In this document: one piece after another, positions 8,306 through 15,848 of the stretch
Layout of the letters: each line of letters opens with the position of its first letter
Numbering within the stretch: the first letter of the stretch is position 1
Assembly (NCBI GenBank): GCA_014584345.1
Contig: JACTNB010000005.1
Span: forward strand, 1 to 64,000
Reading direction: 5' to 3'
DNA: 64,000 bases
Origin: Planctomycetota bacterium
Lineage (GTDB): Bacteria; Planctomycetota; Planctomycetia; Planctomycetales; Planctomycetaceae
Made by a program: the position numbers and the translations under genes
The notes under the pieces: generated by a model
Seen by the model: the letters and a program-made list of their open reading frames with translations, nothing else
Told to the model about the DNA's origin: nothing
The model's database searches: none

Positions 8306-8318
8306 TGCCATATTGGCA
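8306..8318. promoter_or_regulatory. Palindrome 2 in the dnaK-pheA divergent region
   Basis: TGCCA-TAT-TGGCA, a perfect 5+3+5 inverted repeat with the same half-sites as 8260-8274. GGTGCCAT precedes the centre in both copies. Confidence 0.45.
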
Positions 8319-8418
8319 TGTGCCTGAATTTATGTGGGTTGTGTCGGTTTTTCCAGCCGGGGCGGCCAGAAATCCAGTAATCGCAATGGATTAGGGGGCA
8401 GTGCAGCAGGCTGGTTCC

Positions 8419-8447
8419 TTGACACTGCCTTCCGGTCGAGATAAAAC
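8419..8447 (+). promoter_or_regulatory. Sigma-70-type promoter for pheA
   Basis: Consensus -35 TTGACA (8419-8424), 17-base spacer, -10 TAAAAC (8442-8447). Transcription would begin near 8455 and give a leader of about 90 bases before pheA that includes the small ORF at 8508. Confidence 0.5.
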
Positions 8448-8507
8448 CGTCACCATTGAAAAATCGCGCCTGGAGCGAGACCCCAGTGTCGGGCGGAAGG
8501 AGTGGCC

Positions 8508-8561
8508 ATGCGGAATTTACGTGCATCAATTCTAACTCCTACGGAACATGGCGATGGTTAA
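8508..8561 (+). CDS. 17-codon leader ORF overlapping the pheA start
   Basis: The ATG at 8508 has a strong Shine-Dalgarno AAGGAG five bases upstream (8497-8502). It encodes MRNLRASILTPTEHGDG and stops at TAA 8559-8561, 14 bases inside pheA and in a different frame. pheA itself has no recognisable ribosome-binding site, so ribosomes finishing this ORF could restart at the pheA ATG (8548). It contains no Phe or Tyr codons, so it is not a classical attenuation leader. Coding status is inferred from the ribosome site and the overlap. Confidence 0.45.
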   Translation: MRNLRASILTPTEHGDG

Positions 8562-9753
8562 GAAAGATCAGGCTCGTAAGGGAACAGGGGCGAAGCCTTC
8601 TCCCAACAAGAAACGTCCCGCGGCATCGGCAAGCCCCGCAAAACCTCTGGGAAAAAAGCCGGGCAAAACCGCTGCCAGCCGGAAACTCGCCCCCGACGTG
8701 GCCATTCGACGATACGACAAGGAAATTGTCGATCTGCTCAACCTCCGGGCAGCCGCCACCATCCAACTGCTGGAACAGCATCCCGTCCCCCGCGAAGCCG
8801 TCTTCAACCCCCATGCGGATGATGAACTCTGGGCCAAACTGGAAGAATTAAACACAAAAGGCCCGCTCCCCCACAGTGCCTTCCGGGCCGTATTCCGCGA
8901 AGTGCTAAGTGCCGCCAAACAGAAAATCAAACGCCAGCGAGTGGCCTATCTTGGCCCCCTCTACAGCTTTACGCACTTTGCTGCCCTGGAGCGATTCGGC
9001 AGCCACGCGGACCTGGTTTCCGTGAACACGATTGCCGCCGTCTTTGAGGAAGTCAATCGGGGGCATACGGAATTCGGGATCGTTCCCATCGAGAACAGCA
9101 CAGACGGACGGATTGTCGACACGCTGGATATGTTTCAGCGTTTGCCCCTGAAAATCTGCGGGGAATTGCAGATTGCCGTCCACCACAATTTGCTCTCCCG
9201 CTCCCCTCGCAGCGAGATCAATGAAATTTACAGCAAGCCCCAGGCCTTGTCTCAGTGCCGCGATTGGCTGGCTCGTAACATGCCTCAGGCCGATCTGCAC
9301 GAAGTCACCAGTACTTCGACGGCTGCTCAACTGGCACGCGACAAACCGGGAGCAGCCGCGGTGGCTTCGCGTCAGGCGGCTGTGCAGTACGATCTTGAAA
9401 TCGTGGCTGATAATATCGAGGATAACCCGAACAACGTCACGCGTTTCGCCGTCATTGGGGATGTGGAAACCAAGCCGACCGGGCATGATCGCACGTCGAT
9501 TCTGTTGCAGATTCCTCACGCACCGGGTTCGCTTTCCGATGCCTTGAACGCCTTCAAGATGAACAAGGTGAATCTGACCTGGATCGAATCGTTCCCGTTG
9601 CGCGGTCCGGAACCGGGCTATCTGTTCTTCCTCGATTTCGAAGGTCACGCACACGACTTGAAGATCAAGAAGACTCTCTCCGCCCTGGAGAAAAAAGCCG
9701 TTTCACTGCGGATGTTGGGATCTTACCCACGCAGCGAACCGATCGATGGCTAG
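8548..9753 (+). CDS. pheA: Prephenate dehydratase (P-protein type)
   Basis: 401 residues. Residues 1-50 are a Lys/Ala/Pro-rich extension. About 55-130 looks like a chorismate mutase (AroQ) domain, with DKEIVDLLNLRAAA and a second helix near FRAVFREVLSAAK, but the Lys-containing middle of AroQ is not clear. About 133-310 is the prephenate dehydratase domain: RVAYLGPLYSFTHFAA, then GIVPIENSTDG and the catalytic TSTSTAAQLA/NNVTRF region. About 320-395 is an ACT domain (TSILLQIPHAPGSL, then WIESFPLRG), which binds Phe for feedback. It converts chorismate/prephenate to phenylpyruvate in phenylalanine synthesis. Start chosen at 8548; a leader ORF overlaps it. Confidence 0.93.
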   Translation: MAMVKKDQARKGTGAKPSPNKKRPAASASPAKPLGKKPGKTAASRKLAPDVAIRRYDKEIVDLLNLRAAATIQLLEQHPVPREAVFNPHADDELWAKLEELNTKGPLPHSAFRAVFREVLSAAKQKIKRQRVAYLGPLYSFTHFAALERFGSHADLVSVNTIAAVFEEVNRGHTEFGIVPIENSTDGRIVDTLDMFQRLPLKICGELQIAVHHNLLSRSPRSEINEIYSKPQALSQCRDWLARNMPQADLHEVTSTSTAAQLARDKPGAAAVASRQAAVQYDLEIVADNIEDNPNNVTRFAVIGDVETKPTGHDRTSILLQIPHAPGSLSDALNAFKMNKVNLTWIESFPLRGPEPGYLFFLDFEGHAHDLKIKKTLSALEKKAVSLRMLGSYPRSEPIDG

Positions 9754-9785
9754 GTCGCAGTCAGAGTTAAAATCAGGGGGTCGGG

Positions 9786-9833
9786 GGTGCCACTGAGTTC
9801 GCCAGTGCCAGCCACCCGAAGGCTGGTTGAAGA
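9786..9833. repeat. REP-like double palindrome
   Basis: TGCCACTG (about 9788) faces CAGTGCCA with one mismatch across a 7-base loop, and directly after it CCAGCC-ACCCGAA-GGCTGG forms a second perfect stem. It fills the gap between pheA and the kinase gene. Related CACTGGC/CAGTGGCAC palindromes occur at 22014-22048 and 40249-40277. Confidence 0.45.
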
Positions 9834-9843
9834 AAGGCAGAGC

Positions 9844-10836
9844 GTGACTGAAGTTCTGTATGACGTATACGGCGTGGGCAATTCCCTGGTGGATATCCAG
9901 GCCCATGTATCGGATGAGTTTCTGCAAATGCTCGGTTATCCCAAGGGGGGGATGACGCTGGTGGACGAAGCCACTCAGTTGCAAGTGCTCGAACAGTTAA
10001 ACGGGGAGTCCATTTCCCGCTGTGCTGGGGGCTCGGCGGCGAATACCATCATGGGGATCGCCGACTTCGGTGGGCGAGCCGCCTATGCAGGAAAAACAGG
10101 CCAGGACGAGATCGGCGAATTCTTTCTGCAGGATATGCGCCGTTTCGGGGTGCGTATTGAAGTACCGCCCGTGCAGGGGTTGTCGGGCACGTGCGTGATT
10201 CTTATCACCGACGATGCCCAGCGGACAATGCTGACGAATCTGGGCGTTTCCTCGCAACTCGGCCCGGAGGATATCGAGGAAGCCGAGATTGCCCGCAGCA
10301 AGTACGTTTACATCGAAGGATATCTGTTTACCGGGGAATCGACGCGGGCAGCGGCTCTGAAGGCGATTGAACTGGCGAAGAAAAACGATGTGAAAGTTGC
10401 CTTCACCGTCTCCGATCCGTTTCTGATCGACCTGTATCGCGATGAATTCTGGCGGCTGATCGAGGGGCCTGTTGACCTGTTGTTCTGCAACCTGGATGAA
10501 GCACGGAGCCTGACACGGAAATCGGATCCCATCGATTGCGCCCAGGAAATTCACCATCATACGGAAAATGTGGCGATGACACTCGGAGCCGATGGGTCGC
10601 TGTTGATGCACGAGAAGAAAGCCATCCCCATCGAAGGGGTTCCCACGCAGGCCATCGACACCACCGGTGCCGGCGATATGTATGCGGCTGGTGTCCTGTA
10701 TGGGGTCACCAACGGCATGAGCTGGCATCAGGCCGGTCACCTGGCGTCTCACGCTGCCTCGCGCGTGGTTTCCCAACTGGGAGCCCGCCTGGCGAATCCC
10801 TTGACCCCCGCCGAGATTCGCCAACTCCTCTCCTGA
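9844..10836 (+). CDS. PfkB-family kinase, adenosine-kinase-like
   Basis: 330 residues from the GTG at 9844, chosen because AAAGGCAGAGC precedes it and the frame further upstream runs through a palindromic repeat (the alternative GTG at 9787 adds 19 residues). Motifs of the ribokinase/PfkB fold: GGSAANTIMGIADFGG near the N-terminus, GKTGQDEIGEFF, NLDEARSLTRK, and the C-terminal DTTGAGDMYAAG, whose Asp is the catalytic base. The overall pattern is closest to adenosine or sugar kinases. It phosphorylates a nucleoside or sugar with ATP in the cytoplasm; the exact substrate is not decided by the sequence. Confidence 0.88.
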   Translation: MTEVLYDVYGVGNSLVDIQAHVSDEFLQMLGYPKGGMTLVDEATQLQVLEQLNGESISRCAGGSAANTIMGIADFGGRAAYAGKTGQDEIGEFFLQDMRRFGVRIEVPPVQGLSGTCVILITDDAQRTMLTNLGVSSQLGPEDIEEAEIARSKYVYIEGYLFTGESTRAAALKAIELAKKNDVKVAFTVSDPFLIDLYRDEFWRLIEGPVDLLFCNLDEARSLTRKSDPIDCAQEIHHHTENVAMTLGADGSLLMHEKKAIPIEGVPTQAIDTTGAGDMYAAGVLYGVTNGMSWHQAGHLASHAASRVVSQLGARLANPLTPAEIRQLLS

Positions 10837-10885
10837 ACTTTCGGTTCGGGGGAGCCGACAGCAGGCGCGCGTTGCCCAGAGGCGT

Positions 10886-10916
10886 AAAAAAAGCGAACTC
10901 CCTTTCGGAAATTCGC
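10886..10916 (-). terminator. Intrinsic terminator of tRNA-Leu
   Basis: On the minus strand GCGAATTTCC pairs fully with GGGAGTTCGC (two G-U pairs) around a GAAA tetraloop, followed by seven T. It starts 8 bases beyond the tRNA 3' end. Confidence 0.85.
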
Positions 10917-10923
10917 CCTTTAG

Positions 10924-11008
10924 TACCGGAGGTGGGACTCGAACCCACACGAGCTGTGATGCCCAATGGATTTTGAATCCATCGCGTCTGCCATTCCGCC
11001 ACTCCGGC
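10924..11008 (-). tRNA. tRNA-Leu (anticodon CAA)
   Basis: 85 bases on the minus strand. The acceptor GCCGGAG pairs with CTCCGGT, with A as discriminator. The D-arm contains TGGCGGAATGGCAGACGC. The anticodon stem ATGGA/TCCAT encloses the loop TTCAAAA, giving CAA. A long class II variable arm follows, then the T-arm with GGTTCGAGTCC. CCA is not encoded. Leu is supported by the long variable arm and the anticodon. Confidence 0.96.
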
Positions 11009-11021
11009 TCGTATTCGCGTT

Positions 11022-11049
11022 AGTTTAGCACAGCCGACGACTTTCTCAA
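11022..11049 (-). promoter_or_regulatory. Promoter of tRNA-Leu
   Basis: On the minus strand TTGAGA (11049-11044), a 16-base spacer and TAAACT (11027-11022). The start point would fall a few bases before the tRNA 5' end. Confidence 0.6.
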
Positions 11050-11193
11050 GTCATTCCCCGGCGCGAGTACGTTTCGATGACGACTGCATGGAAAGCCAAC
11101 GGTCCGCGCTGTAGGATGCCTGTGTGCTACCCTGGAGGCGTTTCTGTCGCCCGGGGTTCACGCAGGACCTGAAAATTTAGAAGGAAACGAGAG

Positions 11194-12045
11194 ATGTCGC
11201 ACGCTCCGCATGGGCACCAGGCCCCCCTGGAGGAACCGAGTATTCGCCCGAACGAAGGCTGGCACAGTCTGCATATCTATTACCAGGTGGATCAGGCTGC
11301 CTTGAATCAGCTCTCACCGGGAAGTATTGCCGCAGGCCAGGAAGAATTGTGCCAATTGCTCGACCCCCAGCGCCCAGGAGCGCCGATCCGCCTGCAGACA
11401 TCGGTCATCTCGGGGCATCGGGCCGATCTGGGGCTGATCCTGATGGATCCCGACCCGCTTGTCATCGACGATGTCTGCCAGCGAATTCGAAGCAGCTCCC
11501 TGGGGACCGTGCTCAAGCCAACTTATTCCTTCGTTTCAATCACGGAGATTTCCGAATACGTTCCCTCGGTGGCACAGTTCGCGGAAAAGCTACAACGGGA
11601 AGGGGCGAATCCCGAGGAGCCCATGTTTCAGGCTCGAGTGAAAGGCTACGAACAGCGGCTACCAATGATGAATCAACAGCGGATCTATCCGGAGATTCCC
11701 GACTTTCCGGTTGTCTGCTTTTACCCGATGAACAAAATTCGGCACCCTCAGGCCAACTGGTTTGATCTGCCCTTCAGCGTCCGCGCGGAACTGATGGCGG
11801 AACATGCGACATCGGGCGTCAAGTTCGCGGGGAAGGTTTCGCAGGTGATCACGGCTTCCACCGGACTGGACGACTGGGAATGGGGTGTCACCCTGTGGGC
11901 CCGCAACCCGCAGTACATCAAGGATATCGTGTACACGATGCGATTCGACAAGGCCTCGGCCCGATATGCCGAGTTCGGGTCGTTTTATGTAGGATACGTG
12001 TTGCCGATCGCGGAAGCCCTGCGCCACCTGCGTATCGGAAGCTGA
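11194..12045 (+). CDS. hemQ: Coproheme decarboxylase / HemQ (chlorite dismutase family)
   Basis: 283 residues with AAGGAAA ahead of the ATG. The C-terminal half has the HemQ hallmarks: PMNKIRHPQANWFDLP, RAELMAEH with the proximal haem-ligand His, then TGLDDWEWGVTLWARNP and MRFDKASARYAEFGSFY. The N-terminal half is the degenerate first ferredoxin-like repeat of the fold. The enzyme removes two propionate carboxyls from coproheme with peroxide, the last step of the coproporphyrin-dependent haem route used by Gram-positives and planctomycetes. The chlorite dismutase distal Arg is not expected in this branch. Confidence 0.93.
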   Translation: MSHAPHGHQAPLEEPSIRPNEGWHSLHIYYQVDQAALNQLSPGSIAAGQEELCQLLDPQRPGAPIRLQTSVISGHRADLGLILMDPDPLVIDDVCQRIRSSSLGTVLKPTYSFVSITEISEYVPSVAQFAEKLQREGANPEEPMFQARVKGYEQRLPMMNQQRIYPEIPDFPVVCFYPMNKIRHPQANWFDLPFSVRAELMAEHATSGVKFAGKVSQVITASTGLDDWEWGVTLWARNPQYIKDIVYTMRFDKASARYAEFGSFYVGYVLPIAEALRHLRIGS

Positions 12046-12283
12046 TTACTCCGTCGCATTTCGGCAGTCACACGATCCGCCAGGCAGCGAAGGAAGCGGC
12101 GGGGTTCAACCCAGCCACGTTCGCTGATTCCCGTGAATTCGCCCGGCTGGCGAAATAGGAGAGAAAAAAACAGGGCGAGCTGCGAACAATCGTTCGCCGG
12201 TTTGGGCAACGATATTTCTATCAACCGGGTGCGAACACCAGTCTCGCCAGATGGAAGGGGTGAGTAATGGCCTGGAAAAAGCC

Positions 12284-13540
12284 TCAGGGAACAAAGGGAT
12301 CCGTTTGACCGCCACCGGAAAACGGTTGTACCGCATTGCCCCGAGCGAGCGGAGTGGCCGGTGGCTGAAACTCCTCTCGGGTCAACTGGAGTTGGTTCCT
12401 GGAAAGTTGGTTTGCCCCGTTCAGGCCCGTGGGCAACGTGGTGCTGAACAAGGGCTGCAAGAGATTCTCCCGGGTGCGGGCGGCTTGATGGGAAACGGGG
12501 GCTGTCGGGGAAGCGCTGCGTGGGGCCTGCGTGAACAAGGGAGCGGAATCGGAATTCACGCTGCCACGGGCATTGGCGCGGGTGTTGTCTGAAAATCGCG
12601 GCGCGGACGAAGGCGTAACGGGAGCCGTCGCGGCCAATTGCGTCTCCGCGGACTGCTCCACCACGGGGGAAGGGGCTGCGGGCCCGTCGGGAGATTGTGC
12701 CCGGAAGATTTCGGGCTGGCTGGCATTCTCTTTCCAGCGATCATTCACCGCCAGCGCCTGCCCTGCCGGCAAATTCATCGCGGGACTTCCGGCCAGCACC
12801 CATTGATTCCATTTACTTTCCAGCAAATCGACCGAGTTTACCCCATAATGGGCACTGAGGGCCTGGTCCCAGCCGCCATGCCGCATGGCGTCGTTCAGAA
12901 ACTGCAGGAAGGTTTCGCGTCCTCCCTGCTGCACCAGGTAATCCGTCACGGAATACCCCTGGGCATACAGCTTCATCACGTCCCTCATGTCGGGAGGATA
13001 TTCGGTCATCGCCACCAGGGAACGCAACGGGATTTTGCTTCCTTGCCTCATGACGTCTCCCAGCAACCGCGTTTGTCGGCGACGTTCCGATTCATGTTCG
13101 ACCAGCGTGGAGATCCCTTCGTCCGCCCAGCGCGGGAGGGGCCGCCGAAAGCGGCATGCCAGAATGGTGTGCGTGATTTCGTGTGGCAATACGGAATCGA
13201 GAATCCGCTCCTCGGTCCCCTGGATGTTCATGTTCCAGCCAAAGACTTCCCCATTATGAAACGAAAACGTGGTAGCGCCCCCGGCTCCAATCTGCCCGAC
13301 CTTGACTCGAATCGGGCAGGGGGCTGACCAGGGAGGCAGTTCCTGACCCGCCCATTGTATGGCCAGTTCCTTGCGAAAACGCTCGGCTTCGTCGCCGACG
13401 CGTCGTGCAAAATCCTCCGTGGGGGCATGAATCACGAAATTGGTGGTGCGATAACTGGCAGCCAAGACCGCCTGCGAGCAGGCCAGGACACAGATGCAGA
13501 ATATCGACAGAAAAAGAGTACGAGCCGCACGAGCTTCCAT
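12284..13540 (-). CDS. Secreted gluzincin-like metallopeptidase (peptidase MA-like)
   Basis: 418 residues. A signal peptide (about 1-28, ending VLAAS) is followed by a peptidase-like domain with LPHEITHTILA (HExxH) and, 17-20 residues on, PRWADEGISTLVE, whose Glu is the likely third zinc ligand. That arrangement is the MA clan/gluzincin pattern. A central helical part follows (Gln/Leu-rich, ending in a WNQWVLAG segment). The last 130 residues are Ser/Pro/Thr/Asn-rich with no visible fold and may be a linker or cell-surface tail. The substrate is unknown. Confidence 0.75.
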   Translation of the reverse strand: MEARAARTLFLSIFCICVLACSQAVLAASYRTTNFVIHAPTEDFARRVGDEAERFRKELAIQWAGQELPPWSAPCPIRVKVGQIGAGGATTFSFHNGEVFGWNMNIQGTEERILDSVLPHEITHTILACRFRRPLPRWADEGISTLVEHESERRRQTRLLGDVMRQGSKIPLRSLVAMTEYPPDMRDVMKLYAQGYSVTDYLVQQGGRETFLQFLNDAMRHGGWDQALSAHYGVNSVDLLESKWNQWVLAGSPAMNLPAGQALAVNDRWKENASQPEIFRAQSPDGPAAPSPVVEQSAETQLAATAPVTPSSAPRFSDNTRANARGSVNSDSAPLFTQAPRSASPTAPVSHQAARTRENLLQPLFSTTLPTGLNGANQLSRNQLQLTREEFQPPATPLARGNAVQPFSGGGQTDPFVP

Positions 13541-14109
13541 GCTCCGAGGTTCCTTCGGTTAATCGAGTTGAACAGGGGCAGTCTCCGCGTCCGAGGAATG
13601 ATGATCATCCTGATCATCCGTTGCCACGGTTATATTGTGGAGACGTGTCGTAGTCGTGTGTTGGGATTCAGTGAAATGGATTGAAACGAAATGGAAATGA
13701 GACCACCTGGAATGAGAGCGCAGGCAGCCGATTTGCCGGAGATTTGAGAAGCATTCCGAATGCCAATTGTCACAAACTTTAACAAGGGATCTTGTGAAAG
13801 CCCTGTTTCCTCGCGGAAAAGCGATTAAAAAAGCTTGAGAGCAATCCAGGCAGATCCCCGAGATTTGCAATTCTTACAGGAATTCAACGCGCGAAGGCAA
13901 CTGCAACTTTGTAGTTTTGACAACGCCAGGCATGCTCTTGCCTCGAAAGAATGAATCTGCCCATGCCTGAAAGTTCCAGCAATACTCCCGAAAGCCAGAG
14001 CGCGAGAACTACCGCCTTCTGGTTTACCCACTTCAACTTCGGTTACTCTGGACGGGTGACCATGCCGCAGCCTACGATACCTCTCCCCATCTTTCCGGAG
14101 ACCTGCGTT
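13541..14109. other. Intergenic region between divergent genes
   Basis: 569 bases. No RNA gene or convincing coding frame seen. On the minus strand a TATAAC box (near 13635) lies ahead of the metallopeptidase gene, without a good -35. The long open frame entering the hydrolase from 13951 is not supported by a ribosome site. Confidence 0.4.
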
Positions 14110-15810
14110 ATGAATGATTCTCGTGCCGTGCCCGTTCGTCCGCGGTTACTGTTACGCATCGTAGCTGGCATTAGTTTGAGCCTGCTGACCTGTTTCCCTT
14201 TTCTGATGCCACGGGAGGAAATCGCGGCGGCGATGCAGGAACCGCCTTTCCCGGGGCAGATTGGGGAATGGCAGGGATTTCGGCGGTACGATTTCGAAAT
14301 TTCGGGGAATGCTGTCGTCGTGGTGGCTCCGCAACAGGCCGCGCCGGGGAATCCGTGGGTCTGGCATGGCGAATTTTTTGGACATAAACCCGCACCAGAT
14401 ATCGCGCTGCTGCAACGGGGCTTTCACGTGGTTTACCTGCGTGTGCCGGATCTGCTGGGTTGCCCCACCGCAGTGGAGCACTGGAATGCGTGTTATCGCG
14501 TTCTCACGGAACAGCACGGCCTGGCTTCCAAGGTGGGGTTGGTGGGGCTGAGTCGCGGCGGGTTGTATTGTTACAACTGGGCCGCGGCAAATCCCGAGAA
14601 AGTTGCCTGTATTTATGGAGATGCGCCGGTATGCGACTTCAAAAGCTGGCCCGGCGGGCGGGGCAGCGGCAAGGGGAGCCCACGCGACTGGCAACTGGTG
14701 CTGGATCGATATGGTTTCAAAAACGATACCGAGGCCTTGGCCTACACCAAAAACCCGGTCGATAATCTGGAGGCCCTGGCTCGGGCAAACGTTCCCCTGC
14801 TGCATATATACGGTGACGCCGACGAGGTCGTTCCCTGGGATGAAAATACGGGGTTGCTTGCCGAACGCTATCGCAAACTGGGGGGCAACATCCAGTTAAT
14901 CGTCAAGCCGGGGGTGGGGCATCATCCGCATGGCCTGGATGATCCCCGACCAATCGTCGACTTCTTCCTGACCCATGCCGCCCCGAATCCCCCGGGCCCC
15001 CGCAAAAAGAATAACCCCGACGTCGTGGATCTGCTGGCGGAAAAAATCGAACCTTCCCGGTTGATCGTGTACAAGAAAATCCAGCAGCGGGAACTTTATC
15101 TGCACATGCTGGAACCCGAAGGCTGGCAGGCAACGGATAAACGCCCTTGTTTCATTATTATACACGGCGGCGGTTGGACCGGGGGGCAACCTCAGCGGAT
15201 GTATCCCTTCGCGGATCATTATCGCCGACAGGGAATGGTCGGCATCAGCGTGCAGTATCGCCTGCTCGACAAGGAACGAAACCAGACCGTGTTCGATTGC
15301 GTCAAGGATGGGCGTTCGGCAGTCCGTTTCGTCCGGAGTCATGCGGAAATTCTCGGGATCGATCCCGGGCGAATCATTGTCTGTGGCGGTTCCGCCGGGG
15401 GGCATGTTGCAGCGGGGACCGCCTTGTTCGAGGGCGTGGACGAAGAGGGCGAATCCACGGAAATATCCTCCGTGCCTCAAGCCTTGGTTCTGCTCTTCCC
15501 CGTGATTGACACCTCGGCAGCCGGGTATGGCAATGCAAAAATCGGCGAGAATTGGCGCGCGCTCTCTCCCCTGCACAACGTCCACGCGGGGGTGCCTCCC
15601 TGCATTCTGTTTCACGGCACGGGAGACACCGTGACCCCCTTCGCTGGTGCCCAGGCATTTCAAGAGGCCATGCATGCGGCAGGGAATCGCTGTGAGTTGA
15701 TCGCTCACCCCGATGGCAAACACGGTTACCTGATGTCCGATCGCCCGGTTTATCTGGAGACCCTGCAACAGGCCGATGAATTTCTGAAATCGCTCGACCT
15801 GCTGCCGTAA
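14110..15810 (+). CDS. Secreted fusion of two alpha/beta-hydrolases
   Basis: 566 residues from the ATG at 14110, chosen because CGGAG precedes it and a signal peptide (about 14-42, LLLRIVAGISLSLLTCFPFL) follows directly; the longer frame from 13951 would bury it. Domain 1 (about 45-300) has the nucleophile elbow GLSRGG (Ser148), then DADEVVPW and GVGHHPHG for Asp and His. Domain 2 (about 315-565) has the oxyanion HGGGW (352), GGSAGG (Ser428), GTGDTVTP and DGKHGY (His538), as in the BD-FAE/carboxylesterase family. Both triads look complete. Such enzymes deacylate polysaccharides or glycosides outside the cytoplasm; the substrates are unknown. Confidence 0.88.
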   Translation: MNDSRAVPVRPRLLLRIVAGISLSLLTCFPFLMPREEIAAAMQEPPFPGQIGEWQGFRRYDFEISGNAVVVVAPQQAAPGNPWVWHGEFFGHKPAPDIALLQRGFHVVYLRVPDLLGCPTAVEHWNACYRVLTEQHGLASKVGLVGLSRGGLYCYNWAAANPEKVACIYGDAPVCDFKSWPGGRGSGKGSPRDWQLVLDRYGFKNDTEALAYTKNPVDNLEALARANVPLLHIYGDADEVVPWDENTGLLAERYRKLGGNIQLIVKPGVGHHPHGLDDPRPIVDFFLTHAAPNPPGPRKKNNPDVVDLLAEKIEPSRLIVYKKIQQRELYLHMLEPEGWQATDKRPCFIIIHGGGWTGGQPQRMYPFADHYRRQGMVGISVQYRLLDKERNQTVFDCVKDGRSAVRFVRSHAEILGIDPGRIIVCGGSAGGHVAAGTALFEGVDEEGESTEISSVPQALVLLFPVIDTSAAGYGNAKIGENWRALSPLHNVHAGVPPCILFHGTGDTVTPFAGAQAFQEAMHAAGNRCELIAHPDGKHGYLMSDRPVYLETLQQADEFLKSLDLLP

Positions 15811-15848
15811 TGTCAGCTCCAGGCAACGGAATTCTGCTCCCGTCCCGA

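Noticed and set aside
8508..8561. Phe attenuation leader for pheA
   Set aside because: The leader ORF has no Phe or Tyr codons, and no competing stem with T-run was seen.
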